Part shown: positions 49,228-58,377 of the stretch, in pieces
How the letters are laid out: the number at the start of each line of letters is the position of its first letter
How positions within the stretch are numbered: the first letter of the stretch is position 1
Source of the DNA: Oscillospiraceae bacterium
GTDB lineage: Bacteria > Bacillota > Clostridia > Oscillospirales > Acutalibacteraceae
Assembly: GCA_015066565.1 (NCBI GenBank)
Contig: SVOB01000002.1
Span: forward strand, 310,001-374,000
Direction: 5' to 3'
Length of the DNA: 64,000 nucleotides
Translations under genes and position numbers: made by a program
The notes under the pieces: generated by a model
Told to the model about the DNA's origin: nothing
What the model saw: the letters and a program-made list of their open reading frames with translations, nothing else
Database searches by the model: none

Positions 49228-50577
49228 ATGAAAACAGAGAAAATAGAAAAGTATATTAAAAAAAGTGTTGAAAACTTTGCAAAATCTATAAATGCTATTG
49301 GTGTTTCTGTTGAACAGGAAAAGAAACTTTCATGTTTTATAATAGAACTTAATAAAGCAAAAATTGAATTTGTCTATTATAAGAGTGAAACTATGTATTG
49401 TCCTGTCAGTACGTTATTTTGCCGTATTTATCCTAATAAAAACGATTATAGAAGTTATCATATTCCCGAAATAATTGATCTGCTTTATTTAAATGATTTT
49501 CATTGCTACTATTTCACTTTTATAGAATCAGAGCAAAGGGCTGACCTCTGTCTTAATTGCCTTTATGACTTTATAACAACAAATCTTCAAAGCATTATAA
49601 ATCTTTCTTGTGAACAGGCAAAGTGTGAAGAGTACCGAGATTCCTATATTCGTGATAATTTCAAAAATATACAAAATTACGATGAAGCTGATGAAACGGA
49701 AAAAAGAGGCTACTGGATTGTTTGTGACAATATTTATACGATGAGCTTTACAGTAAATAATGCATATAGAGCTTTTTTGAACGGTGATTATCAGGCGGCG
49801 TTGAAGAAATACAAAAAGAAAAAAGATCTTTTTCCGTATGAAAAACGGCTCGTTGAGTTTATCGAAAGCCTTGACGGATATTTTGAAGCCATAAATCCCG
49901 AATGTGCTTCAATGCTTGACGTGAAAAAATATAACGGCTCAAAAAACGATTTTTTTGCTCTTGTTTTGTCTTTTGTTCTTGGAATGGTTATTTGCGCAAT
50001 TCCTTTTGTATTAATATCTGTTGCTTTAAATGTCTATTATTCGAAAACTGCTGTCTATTATGATCAAATGCCGCCGTTGATTTTAGCAATTCTGTTTGGC
50101 GGACTTCCCGGTATCTTTCTGGGTATTGTAATTAAGGAAAGAGTATCGTCATTTTTGAATAGAAAAGACAGAAACGTAAAGGATTTTTATGACATCTTAA
50201 CTCCAGATTCAACAATGAAGTTTGCAAGAATCATTTGCTACACGGTTTTTGTTGCTTCGGTTTTTCTTTTCTTAAGCATAGGGAAATCTGTTGTAGTAGC
50301 ATATGATGACGGCTTTTCATATAATAACCCTAACCGTCTTTTTTCAAGAACTGAAAAGTTTTCTTATAATGATATACAAGCTATCTATAAAACCGAGGGG
50401 AGATATTATTTCGAGGATAAATATGAAGAGGGATCAACAATTATTATTAAGATGAAAGACGGCACATTGATTGATTCTATTGACCTTGTAAGTGAAAACG
50501 ATGACTTTGAAAAAGAGTTTTTGCCCTTGACGGGGAAGAAAATTATAAGTGTTCACAGCGACAGGGATATTGATTAA
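49228..50577 (+). CDS. unknown membrane protein with AT-rich codon use
   Basis: 449 residues. N-terminal ~230 residues soluble, rich in Tyr, Cys, Asn and Lys (a stretch DYQAALKKYKKKKDLFPYEKRL resembles a TPR-like helix pair, only partly quoted: ALKKYKKKKDLF). Three or four transmembrane segments (~240-262, ~275-305, ~335-355), then a beta-rich ~80-residue C-terminus with a PH-like feel (EKFSYNDIQAIYKTEGRYYF). Weak ribosome-binding site. Third-position A/T use is clearly higher than in the flanking genes, suggesting acquisition. I do not recognise a family. Confidence 0.65.
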   Translation: MKTEKIEKYIKKSVENFAKSINAIGVSVEQEKKLSCFIIELNKAKIEFVYYKSETMYCPVSTLFCRIYPNKNDYRSYHIPEIIDLLYLNDFHCYYFTFIESEQRADLCLNCLYDFITTNLQSIINLSCEQAKCEEYRDSYIRDNFKNIQNYDEADETEKRGYWIVCDNIYTMSFTVNNAYRAFLNGDYQAALKKYKKKKDLFPYEKRLVEFIESLDGYFEAINPECASMLDVKKYNGSKNDFFALVLSFVLGMVICAIPFVLISVALNVYYSKTAVYYDQMPPLILAILFGGLPGIFLGIVIKERVSSFLNRKDRNVKDFYDILTPDSTMKFARIICYTVFVASVFLFLSIGKSVVVAYDDGFSYNNPNRLFSRTEKFSYNDIQAIYKTEGRYYFEDKYEEGSTIIIKMKDGTLIDSIDLVSENDDFEKEFLPLTGKKIISVHSDRDID

Positions 50578-50580
50578 GAG

Positions 50581-50636
50581 TTGACAAAATAAAAAAATTG
50601 GGTATAATAAAAAGTAGGATATATTTATCCTACTTT
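50581..50636 (+). promoter_or_regulatory. promoter and operator of the Phd-Doc operon
   Basis: TTGACA (50581-50586), 16 bp, TATAAT (50603-50608), then a perfect inverted repeat AAAGTAGGATA-TATT-TATCCTACTTT (50611-50636) covering the transcription start. Phd/YefM antitoxins bind such palindromes to repress their operon. The right arm runs into TTTTTTA, so it could also act as a terminator for the gene before. Confidence 0.7.
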
Positions 50637-50657
50637 TTTATTTTGGAGATGAAAAAA

Positions 50658-50903
50658 ATGAAGATTGATACAAATACACTGTTTTCAATGTCGCAGGCAA
50701 ATCAGAATTTTTCGGCAGTGGCAAGAAGTGTTGATAAAAACGGTGAAGCGGTTGTATTAAGAAATAATAAACCTAAATATCTTGTTATTGATATTGATAA
50801 CGATGATTATATTCTTGACCTTACGGATGAAGAAAAAATAGACATTGTAGCAAAAAGAATTCTTGAAAGATATCTTCCTGCGTTTAAGGAGTTGGCAAAA
50901 TGA
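50658..50903 (+). CDS. Phd/YefM-type antitoxin
   Basis: 81 residues from ATG 50658; the track's start lies in the promoter. N-terminal DNA-binding fold NTLFSMSQANQNFSAVARSV and VVLRNNKPKYLVIDI are typical of Phd/YefM. The C-terminal helix (KIDVAKR-like, EKIDIVAKRILERYLP) would wrap the toxin. Overlaps the toxin start by ATGA. Confidence 0.9.
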   Translation: MKIDTNTLFSMSQANQNFSAVARSVDKNGEAVVLRNNKPKYLVIDIDNDDYILDLTDEEKIDIVAKRILERYLPAFKELAK

Positions 50904-51280
50904 TTAAATTCAGTAAAGAGAAGGTTTTGCTTTTACATCAAATTATGGCTGAGGCAACAGGCGGAGATGTCGGAGTTCGCGACGAGGCATTACTTGAGTC
51001 GGCAATTGAAAATGTTTATTCAACTTTTGACGGTCAGGAGTTATACCCAAGTAAAGAGGAAAAAGCGGCTCGCTTAGGCTTTTCGCTTATCTCAAATCAC
51101 GCGTTCGTTGACGGGAATAAAAGAATAGGAATGTATATAATGCTTTCTTTTCTTGAACTAAACGGAATAAGTATTGAGGCAGAAAATAACGAGGTTTCAT
51201 CCTTGGGCTTAGCTGTTGCAAGCGGTGCGGCAGGTTATGAAGAAGTTCTTAACTGGGTAAAAACGCACGAAAAGCTTTAA
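50900..51280 (+). CDS. Doc-type Fic toxin
   Basis: 126 residues. The Doc/Fic motif HAFVDGNKRIG (consensus HxFxDGNKR) is intact. Doc toxins phosphorylate EF-Tu and block translation; notably tuf itself is in this window. N-terminal VLLLHQIMAEATGGDVGVRDEAL is the usual Doc start. Neutralised by the upstream antitoxin. Confidence 0.92.
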   Translation: MIKFSKEKVLLLHQIMAEATGGDVGVRDEALLESAIENVYSTFDGQELYPSKEEKAARLGFSLISNHAFVDGNKRIGMYIMLSFLELNGISIEAENNEVSSLGLAVASGAAGYEEVLNWVKTHEKL

Positions 51281-51283
51281 TTC

Positions 51284-51327
51284 TATACGCTCAATTCCTT
51301 GACATATCAGGGGATTGAGCGTATAAT
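51284..51327 (+). promoter_or_regulatory. alaS promoter inside an inverted repeat
   Basis: Perfect TTGACA (51299-51304), 17 bp, perfect TATAAT (51322-51327). TATACGCTCAAT (51284-51295) and ATTGAGCGTATA (51314-51325) form 12-bp arms around the -35 and onto the -10. The repeat could end the toxin transcript or serve as an operator. The leader to alaS is only ~30 nt, too short for a T-box. Confidence 0.7.
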
Positions 51328-51362
51328 TTATTGGATATTTTTATAAAAGAGGAATTCTGTTT

Positions 51363-53990
51363 ATGGAATGGACATCACTTAACGATTTAAGAGAAAAATA
51401 CCTGTCATTTTTTGAAAGTAAGGGACATTTAAGACTGCCGAGTTTTTCGCTCATCCCGCAGAACGATAAAAGCCTTTTGCTTATAAATTCGGGTATGGCT
51501 CCGATGAAAAAATATTTCACGGGCGAAATCACCCCGCCGAGAAAAAGGGTTACAACCTGCCAGAAATGTATCCGTACTCCCGATATTGAGAGCGTAGGCA
51601 AAACCGCCCGCCACGGAACATACTTTGAAATGCTCGGCAACTTCTCCTTCGGAGATTACTTTAAACCCGAAGCTATTGCCTGGGCGTGGGAGTTTCTGAC
51701 TAAAGAGCTTGAAATACCCGCAGACCGCTTGTGGATAACTATCTACGAGAGCGATGACGAGGCAGAACAGATTTGGGAGAAGAACATAGGCATCCCTCAC
51801 GACAGAATAATCCGTCTCGGTAAGAAAGACAATTTCTGGGAACACGGCTCAGGCCCGTGCGGACCTTGCTCGGAAATACACTTCGACCGCGGCGAAAGTT
51901 ACGGTCCTTTTGAGAGCTTTGAACAGGCGAGCGACTGCGACAGAGTTATTGAGATATGGAACCTTGTGTTCAGTCAGTTCGACAACGACGGCGAGGGTAA
52001 TTACACTGAGCTTAAAAACAAGAATATCGACACCGGTATGGGGCTTGAAAGACTTGCCTGCGTAATGCAGGGCGTTGACAATATCTTTGAGGTCGATACC
52101 GTTCAGAATATTATGAAGCACATAATGAAAATCGCCGGTGTCGAATATCATAAAGACCCCCAGAAAGACGTTTCCCTTCGTGTTATAACCGACCATATAA
52201 GAAGTACGACTATGATGATAGGCGACGGCGTTATGCCTTCAAACGAGGGCAGAGGCTATGTTCTTCGCCGTTTGCTCAGAAGAGCCGCAAGACACGGGAG
52301 GCTTTTAGGTATTAACGAAACCTTCCTTTCCGAAGTTGCCGAAACGGTTATTAACGAAAATAAATCGGCTTATCCGAACCTTGTTGAAAAACACGACTTT
52401 ATTATTAATGTTATCAAGGCTGAGGAAGAATCCTTTGCCAAGACAATCGATACGGGACTCGCGATTTTCAACCAGATGATTTCTTCTCTCGAGGGTAACT
52501 GCCTTTCGGGCGAGGACGCTTTCAAGCTTTCCGATACATACGGTTTCCCGATTGACCTTACGAAAGAGCTTCTTGAAGAAAAGGGACTTACGGTTGACGA
52601 GGAAAGGTTCAAGGAATTAGTTAAAGAACAGAAAACAAGGGCGAGAGCCGCTCATAAGGGCGCCGGCGCTGAAGCCTGGGAAGGCTCGGGCGTTGCTACG
52701 AACGGGCTTGAAAAGACCGATTTCGTAGGCTACGAAACCCTTTCGGCAAAGGCTTCAGTTAAAGCTGTTATCGTTGACGGCGAAAGAAAGGATTTCGCTT
52801 CGACGGATGAAAATATTACTCTTGTTCTTGATACAACGCCTTTCTATGCCGAAAGCGGCGGACAGGTCGGCGACAGGGGTAAAATCCGTGGCGACGGCTT
52901 TGTTTTCGAGGTTGAAAACACGACTAAAACCCACGACGGCGTTGTTCTTCATCACGGTGAAATTATTGAGGGCGAAGCTCTTAAGGTTGGCGACGGAGTT
53001 TCGGCTGAAGTTAACGAAGAAGAAAGAAAGGCTACTATGAGAAGTCATACGGCCGCCCATCTTCTTCAGGCGGCTTTGAGAAAGGTTCTCGGCTCTCACG
53101 TTGAGCAGGCGGGTCAGCTTGTAAACAGCGCTGAAACCCGTTTCGATTTCACTCATTTCTCGGCGCTTACAACCGAAGAAATAAACGCGGTTGAAAAAGA
53201 GGTTAACTCTGTTATTCTCGAGGCTGTTCCCGTTGAAACTATGGAAATGCCTATAGACGAGGCTAAAAAGCTCGGCGCTATGGCTCTTTTCGGAGAGAAG
53301 TACGGCGATATTGTAAGAGTAGTAAAAGCGGGTGATTTCTCGACCGAGCTTTGCGGCGGCACTCACGTTAAGAATACGGGCAATATCGGTCTGTTCAAAA
53401 TTCTTTCCGAGTCGTCAGTCGCCTCGGGTGTAAGAAGAATTGTTGCCGTTACGGGCTTTAACGTAATGGATTATATCAATAAAAACAACGCTCTTATCGG
53501 TGAAGCCTGCGCTTCAATTAAGGTTACAAACACCTCTGACCTTGCGGTTAAAACAGCGGCTCTCGCTTCAGAGCTTAAGGAAAAGGAAAAAGAAATCGAA
53601 AGACTTAATTCCGAAATTAACGCCCAGAAAGCGAAGCAGTTTGATTCAATAGACCTTGGCGCAGTTGAGCTTGTTGCTAATTCTGGCATTGATTCATCGG
53701 TCGACATCCGTTCGCTCGCCGAAACAATCCGCGACGAAAAGGCAAACCGTGTTGTTGTTCTCTCTTCTGTCAACAGCGAAAAGGGAACCGCTACCTTTGT
53801 TTGCGCCTGCGGTAAGGATGCTGTGGCAAACGGAGTTCTTGCAGGTAACGTAGTCCGTCAGGTCGCTCAGATTGCGGGTGGTAACGGCGGCGGAAAGCCC
53901 GATTTTGCTATGGCTGGCGGCAAGGATATTTCAAAGGTTGACGAAGCAATTAATTCAGCCGAAAATATTGTTAAATCAATGCTTAAATAA
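51363..53990 (+). CDS. alaS: alanyl-tRNA synthetase
   Basis: 875 residues. Class II catalytic core (FFESKGHLRLPSFSLIP, FEMLGNFSFGDYFK), tRNA-recognition domain, editing domain with HTAAHLLQAAL and CGGTHVKNTGNIG (the zinc-binding His/Cys set), and the C-terminal DHHA1 domain (GKPDFAMAGGKD; GGNGGG). Charges tRNA-Ala. First gene of an alaS-HIT-comEC-holA-rnmV run with gaps under 12 nt or overlaps. Confidence 0.97.
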   Translation: MEWTSLNDLREKYLSFFESKGHLRLPSFSLIPQNDKSLLLINSGMAPMKKYFTGEITPPRKRVTTCQKCIRTPDIESVGKTARHGTYFEMLGNFSFGDYFKPEAIAWAWEFLTKELEIPADRLWITIYESDDEAEQIWEKNIGIPHDRIIRLGKKDNFWEHGSGPCGPCSEIHFDRGESYGPFESFEQASDCDRVIEIWNLVFSQFDNDGEGNYTELKNKNIDTGMGLERLACVMQGVDNIFEVDTVQNIMKHIMKIAGVEYHKDPQKDVSLRVITDHIRSTTMMIGDGVMPSNEGRGYVLRRLLRRAARHGRLLGINETFLSEVAETVINENKSAYPNLVEKHDFIINVIKAEEESFAKTIDTGLAIFNQMISSLEGNCLSGEDAFKLSDTYGFPIDLTKELLEEKGLTVDEERFKELVKEQKTRARAAHKGAGAEAWEGSGVATNGLEKTDFVGYETLSAKASVKAVIVDGERKDFASTDENITLVLDTTPFYAESGGQVGDRGKIRGDGFVFEVENTTKTHDGVVLHHGEIIEGEALKVGDGVSAEVNEEERKATMRSHTAAHLLQAALRKVLGSHVEQAGQLVNSAETRFDFTHFSALTTEEINAVEKEVNSVILEAVPVETMEMPIDEAKKLGAMALFGEKYGDIVRVVKAGDFSTELCGGTHVKNTGNIGLFKILSESSVASGVRRIVAVTGFNVMDYINKNNALIGEACASIKVTNTSDLAVKTAALASELKEKEKEIERLNSEINAQKAKQFDSIDLGAVELVANSGIDSSVDIRSLAETIRDEKANRVVVLSSVNSEKGTATFVCACGKDAVANGVLAGNVVRQVAQIAGGNGGGKPDFAMAGGKDISKVDEAINSAENIVKSMLK

Positions 53991-54000
53991 GGAGTAAGTT

Positions 54001-54336
54001 ATGGATTGTTTATTCTGTAAAATAATAAACGGCGAAATTCCTTCTTCAAAGGTCTATGAGGACGAGCTCTGCTACGCCTTCAATGACATCAATCCCCAGA
54101 GCGAAAAGCATATTCTGGTTGTTCCCAAAGAGCATATTTGTTGTCTGAACAAGGTTGACGAACACAACTCTCATCTCGTTGCCCATATCTTTGAGGTCAT
54201 CCCGAAAATTGCAAAGGAGAACGGCTTTGAGAGCTACCGAGTTATAAACAATTGCGGCGAAGCAGCGGGACAAACTGTTATGCATCTTCATTTTCACGTT
54301 CTCAGCGGCTCGAACTTAGGCGAAAAGCTCGTATAA
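54001..54336 (+). CDS. HIT family nucleotide hydrolase
   Basis: 111 residues. CLFCKIINGEIPSSKVYED start with a CxxC metal site, and the histidine triad MHLHFHVL near the end. HinT-type purine nucleoside phosphoramidase. Ten nt after alaS. Confidence 0.93.
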   Translation: MDCLFCKIINGEIPSSKVYEDELCYAFNDINPQSEKHILVVPKEHICCLNKVDEHNSHLVAHIFEVIPKIAKENGFESYRVINNCGEAAGQTVMHLHFHVLSGSNLGEKLV

Positions 54337-56469
54337 ATGAAACGCACTTTTGCCGTTATCGGCGCTTCGGCGCTGTTTAGCCTGTGCGCGTTCAGGTTTG
54401 TTAATATCAAGGCGATAAAGGCAGTTTTTATAATTGCCTTTATCGCTTTCTTTGTTTTTTTGCTTTTTAAGAAAATCCGTAAGGACGGAACCCTGCCGAT
54501 TACGACGGTTACCGTTTGTTGCTGTTGCGTGCTTTTCTGTGCTTATGACAAATCGGTTCACGGTAAAATTGATGTCTTTTCAGACAGGGAACAAACGCAT
54601 AGCATATCGGGCGAGATAGTTTCTCTGCCAACCTATGATAACGGCAGAGTATATTATATTGTCAGAACGGATACAATCGACGGAAATAATAACAACCTTA
54701 AAATCCGCCTTTCGTTTGATAAAAAGTTGAATGCTTCTCCCTTTGACAGAATTGAGGGCGATTTTCATCTGTATCGCTTAGGCTCGTTTTCAAGCGAAAT
54801 CGAAGACTATTATTCTTCAAAAGGGCTGTTTTTAGGCGGCTATACATTTGAGGATGAAAAAGTCAAAATCGGCGGGCAAAGCGGCTTTCATCCGATGTAT
54901 TACGTCCTTTGCGCAAAGCAGAAAATACTTGACAGCGTTTCTCTGAATATTCCGAATGAATACGGAGGCTTGCTGACCGGGCTTCTGATAGGCGAAAAGG
55001 GTCAGATAAACGAAAAAACGCTCAACAGCTTTTCCCTTATAGGCTCTTATCATCTTCTGGCGGTTTCGGGCTTGCACGTCACTGTCTGGGCGGGCTTCGT
55101 CTATGGACTTTTCGGTCTGTTCCGTTTGAAAAGGAAGCTCAAAAGTATACTCTGTATTCTGTTTATTCTTTTCTTTATGGCGCTTACAGGCTTTAACCCG
55201 CCTGTTGTAAGGGCGGGTACGCTTCTTATATTTGTCTTTCTCGGAAATCTCTTTGAAAGGGAGGCGGACAGCCTGAATTCAATCGGCTTTGCCGTTACGT
55301 TAATGCTTATTATTAATCCTTATGCGGCGCTTTCAAAAAGTCTGTGGCTTTCCGTTTTCGCTTCAGTCGGAATAATAATTCTTTATCCGAAAATATATGA
55401 AAGATTAAACAAAGGAAGCTTTGAGAATAAAACAGTTGAATATATAAAAGCGTTTGTTTTACAAAGTCTTTCGGTAAGCCTGTCGGTAGTCATTTTTACC
55501 CTGCCTCTGACAGTTCTTTTCTTTGAAAGGTTTTCCCTTTTATCCGTTATTTCAAATCTTCTGCTTATTGAAATTTCGTCTGCAGCTATGATACTGACGG
55601 GTTTTGCGGTTCTGTTTTTCTTAATCGGCGTTTCGTTTATTTCTTATCCGCTGTTCTTTGTCGCTCAGTTTCTTTCTAAGGCTATAACCGAAATTGCAAG
55701 GCTTCTCTCTTCAATTCCTTTCAGCACCGTAAGCGCTGATTTTCTTCCGCTTAAAATTACTGCGTTTGCCTTGCCCGTAGCGGTCGCTCTGATTTATTAT
55801 CTGAAAAAGAAAGATAAAATAAAATTATCAAAAATTACGGCGTGGGCAGTCGCTTGTTCCTTTGTTACGGTTTGTATTTTCGGGCTTGTTGAGGGTAAAA
55901 ACAGAAGGCGAATTTACTTTCCCGCTGTCGGCAACGGAACCTCGGTGGTTTTAGTTGACTCGAATAAAGCTTCGGTTATAGGTTGCGGCGGAAATTACTT
56001 TGCATATTCCTCAGTTTGTGGTATAATGAAAAGAGAGGGCGTAAAAAATCTTGAGCTGGTTTTTGTTCCCTCCGAAAGAAAATATGTATATTCGTTTTTT
56101 GACGGTATTTTAAACGGCTTTGATATTTTTTCCGTTAAACAAAGCGAATTCGGTAAGGCTATTCTTTCCGACGGAACGGAAATTGAATGTGAAAAGAATT
56201 TTTCGTTTATAAAAAACGGTAATCTGACTGTCCTTATAGTTTTCAATCCCGATTTCAATATGGATTATCTTCCCGAGGAGTATTCCTCGGCGGATTATCT
56301 TTTGACAAGAGAAAGAACGCCCGTGAATTTTAAAAAAGAGAATTTTAAATCGGTTATTATTTCAGCCGAAGACGGAGAAAATGACGGCTGTTTTTATTAC
56401 AATAACGGAAAAACGCTTTATCTGGAGGTGAAACAGAATGGACGAGCAAGGCTTGAAACAGCAGATTAA
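54337..56469 (+). CDS. comEC: ComEC/Rec2-type DNA uptake channel with degenerate beta-lactamase-like domain
   Basis: 710 residues, starting directly after the HIT stop. DUF4131 N-terminal OB region (~25-175), competence membrane core (~200-500; YHLLAVSGLHVTVWAGFVYG, TGFNPPVVRAG) with around ten helices, then the C-terminal metallo-beta-lactamase-like domain. The first strand is AVGNGTSVVLVDSNKAS rather than the usual DVGQGDAILI, and no HxHxDH motif is found, so the nuclease-like part looks inactive. Frame is intact and a Shine-Dalgarno for holA lies inside its end. Probably still a transformation channel; no other com gene is in view. Confidence 0.87.
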   Translation: MKRTFAVIGASALFSLCAFRFVNIKAIKAVFIIAFIAFFVFLLFKKIRKDGTLPITTVTVCCCCVLFCAYDKSVHGKIDVFSDREQTHSISGEIVSLPTYDNGRVYYIVRTDTIDGNNNNLKIRLSFDKKLNASPFDRIEGDFHLYRLGSFSSEIEDYYSSKGLFLGGYTFEDEKVKIGGQSGFHPMYYVLCAKQKILDSVSLNIPNEYGGLLTGLLIGEKGQINEKTLNSFSLIGSYHLLAVSGLHVTVWAGFVYGLFGLFRLKRKLKSILCILFILFFMALTGFNPPVVRAGTLLIFVFLGNLFEREADSLNSIGFAVTLMLIINPYAALSKSLWLSVFASVGIIILYPKIYERLNKGSFENKTVEYIKAFVLQSLSVSLSVVIFTLPLTVLFFERFSLLSVISNLLLIEISSAAMILTGFAVLFFLIGVSFISYPLFFVAQFLSKAITEIARLLSSIPFSTVSADFLPLKITAFALPVAVALIYYLKKKDKIKLSKITAWAVACSFVTVCIFGLVEGKNRRRIYFPAVGNGTSVVLVDSNKASVIGCGGNYFAYSSVCGIMKREGVKNLELVFVPSERKYVYSFFDGILNGFDIFSVKQSEFGKAILSDGTEIECEKNFSFIKNGNLTVLIVFNPDFNMDYLPEEYSSADYLLTRERTPVNFKKENFKSVIISAEDGENDGCFYYNNGKTLYLEVKQNGRARLETAD

Positions 56470-57469
56470 AGAGAATACCTTGTCAGGCGCATACCTGTTT
56501 CACGGTGAAGAGGACTACCTTAAAGAGCTATATGTGTCCCGTGTCCTTAAAAGGTGCGTAAACCCCGGCTTTGAGGGATTTAATCTTCATAAATACGACG
56601 GCGAAAGCGCCTCTCTTAACGATATTATTGACGCATCCCAGGTTTTGCCTATGATGAGCGACAGGGTAGTCGTTCTCGTAAGGGATTTTGATTTGTCAAA
56701 GCTAAATGCCGACGAAAACGAACAGCTCGAAGAAATGCTAAAGGATTTACCCGAAACTACGGTGCTCGTTTTCTGGCTTGACTCTATTAAGTTCAATCCG
56801 AAAAAGGATAACAGGTGGAAAAAACTTGTTTCTCTTTTCAATAAGTACGGCAAGACGGTTGAGTTTGAAAAAAAGGATAAGAATTATCTTTCAAAATTCG
56901 TTATCGCCCTTGCGAATAAGCAGGGCAGAAATATTTCGGTCAATGACGCTTACTATCTTATTGACACCGTCGGCGACGACCTCAATGTGCTCGAAAACGA
57001 AACGAATAAGCTTTGCGCCTACTGCGAAAACGGAACTGTTGACAGAGAAGCGATTAACACCGTTTCAACAAGAACGGTTACCGTTAAGGCGTTTGAACTG
57101 ACTAAGGCTGTTTCCTCAAACAACCTTAACCGCGCGTTTGAAATTCTTAATGTGTTCTTTGAACAGAAGATGGAACCGACGGTAATTCTTAACGAAATAA
57201 TTACCGCGTATGTCGATATGTACAGGGCGAAGGTTTCCGTTGCGGCGGGCGAGGGCAGTGAAGCGTTAGCGCCTGATTTTAATTATGGGAATACTTCGTT
57301 TCGGCTTCGCAACGGCGCTTCCTACGCTTCGGATATTTCCGTTGAACAGTTAAGGGAATGTCTTTTTGAACTGGACAAGGCGGACACAATAATAAAATCA
57401 ACGGCAGGGGATAACAGGCTTGCTCTTGAACAGCTTCTCGTTTCTCTCGCGGTAATTTCAAACAGGTAG
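56438..57469 (+). CDS. holA: DNA polymerase III delta subunit
   Basis: 343 residues. N-terminal GAYLFHGEEDYLKELY and the C-terminal clamp-loader collar (NRLALEQLLVSLA) mark HolA, which opens the beta clamp. ATG 56438 follows GGAGGTG inside comEC; the 32-nt overlap implies translational coupling, the usual comEC-holA order of Firmicutes. Confidence 0.92.
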   Translation: MDEQGLKQQIKENTLSGAYLFHGEEDYLKELYVSRVLKRCVNPGFEGFNLHKYDGESASLNDIIDASQVLPMMSDRVVVLVRDFDLSKLNADENEQLEEMLKDLPETTVLVFWLDSIKFNPKKDNRWKKLVSLFNKYGKTVEFEKKDKNYLSKFVIALANKQGRNISVNDAYYLIDTVGDDLNVLENETNKLCAYCENGTVDREAINTVSTRTVTVKAFELTKAVSSNNLNRAFEILNVFFEQKMEPTVILNEIITAYVDMYRAKVSVAAGEGSEALAPDFNYGNTSFRLRNGASYASDISVEQLRECLFELDKADTIIKSTAGDNRLALEQLLVSLAVISNR

Positions 57470-57474
57470 ATAAA

Positions 57475-58059
57475 ATGATTAAAATAAACCAGGCGGTTAT
57501 AGTTGAGGGCAGGTATGACAGAAAAAAGGTTGAAAACATACTTGACACCCTGATTATAGAAACCGACGGCTTTGCGATATTTAAAAATAAAGAAAAGCAG
57601 GCGTTAATTCGACGGCTTGCCGATACAAGAGGGATTGTCGTTCTTACCGACAGCGATACGGCGGGTTTTAAAATCCGTTCGTTTTTAGGGTCGATTGTCC
57701 CTCCCGAAAAGATAATCCACGCCTATGTTCCCGACATTCTCGGAAAGGAAAAGCGAAAGGACAAGCCATCAAAGGAAAATAAGCTCGGCGTTGAGGGGAT
57801 GACGGCTGAAATTATTCTTGACGCTCTTGATAAGGCGGGCGTAACCTGCTCAAAAAGCGAAGAAAGCCACCGTCAACCCGTCACTAAAATTGATTTGTAC
57901 GAGGACGGTATTACGGGCGGAAAAAACAGCAAGGCTAAAAAGGCTTTGCTTCTTAAAAAGCTTGACCTTCCCGAAAGACTTTCGACAAACTCCCTTCTCA
58001 AGCTTATAAATACGTTTATGACCTATGAGGAATATAAACAGATAATCAGCGAAATATAA
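57475..58059 (+). CDS. rnmV: ribonuclease M5
   Basis: 194 residues. Toprim domain: VEGRYDRKKVENILD, then VLTDSDTAGFKIRS (DxD), and the C-terminal GGKNSKAKKALLLKKLDLP typical of RNase M5, which finishes 5S rRNA 5' and 3' ends. Five nt after holA. ksgA, its frequent neighbour, is not here. Confidence 0.93.
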   Translation: MIKINQAVIVEGRYDRKKVENILDTLIIETDGFAIFKNKEKQALIRRLADTRGIVVLTDSDTAGFKIRSFLGSIVPPEKIIHAYVPDILGKEKRKDKPSKENKLGVEGMTAEIILDALDKAGVTCSKSEESHRQPVTKIDLYEDGITGGKNSKAKKALLLKKLDLPERLSTNSLLKLINTFMTYEEYKQIISEI

Positions 58060-58061
58060 AT

Positions 58062-58103
58062 AAAAACGGGTAACGCATTTAATTAATACGTTACCCGTTT
58101 TTT
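58062..58103. terminator. bidirectional terminator after rnmV
   Basis: AAAAACGGGTAACG, 13-nt loop, CGTTACCCGTTTTT; shared by convergent units. Confidence 0.85.
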
Positions 58104-58314
58104 ACTGTTCGTCGGAAGCGAGAACCTCGTTCTCCCTGAACAGCAGTGAAATGCACCAGATACCTGCAAGAGCGACCAAGGTGTAAATAATCCTGCTTAT
58201 AATCGCTCCCTGCCCGCCGAAGAGCCAACCGACTATGTCAAACCTGAAAAGACCGATTGAACCCCAGTTAAGCGCGCCGATTATTACAAGTATCAGAGAA
58301 ATTCTGTCAAGCAT
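58102..58314 (-). CDS. DUF378 membrane protein (YuzA-like)
   Basis: 70 residues from ATG 58314 (AAGGAGTG upstream; the track's start nine codons earlier is less likely). Two transmembrane helices; LVIIGALNWGSIGLFRFD is the DUF378 hallmark. Function unknown. Confidence 0.87.
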   Translation of the reverse strand: MLDRISLILVIIGALNWGSIGLFRFDIVGWLFGGQGAIISRIIYTLVALAGIWCISLLFRENEVLASDEQ

Positions 58315-58377
58315 ATTTTCACTCCTTGTGTTTGCGTTCACAAGGATATTATTGACCGAAAAATTTATTTTATTCTT

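Noticed and set aside
51281-51362. T-box riboswitch for alaS
   Set aside because: The predicted transcript leader is only about 30 nt; no specifier stem or T-box sequence fits.
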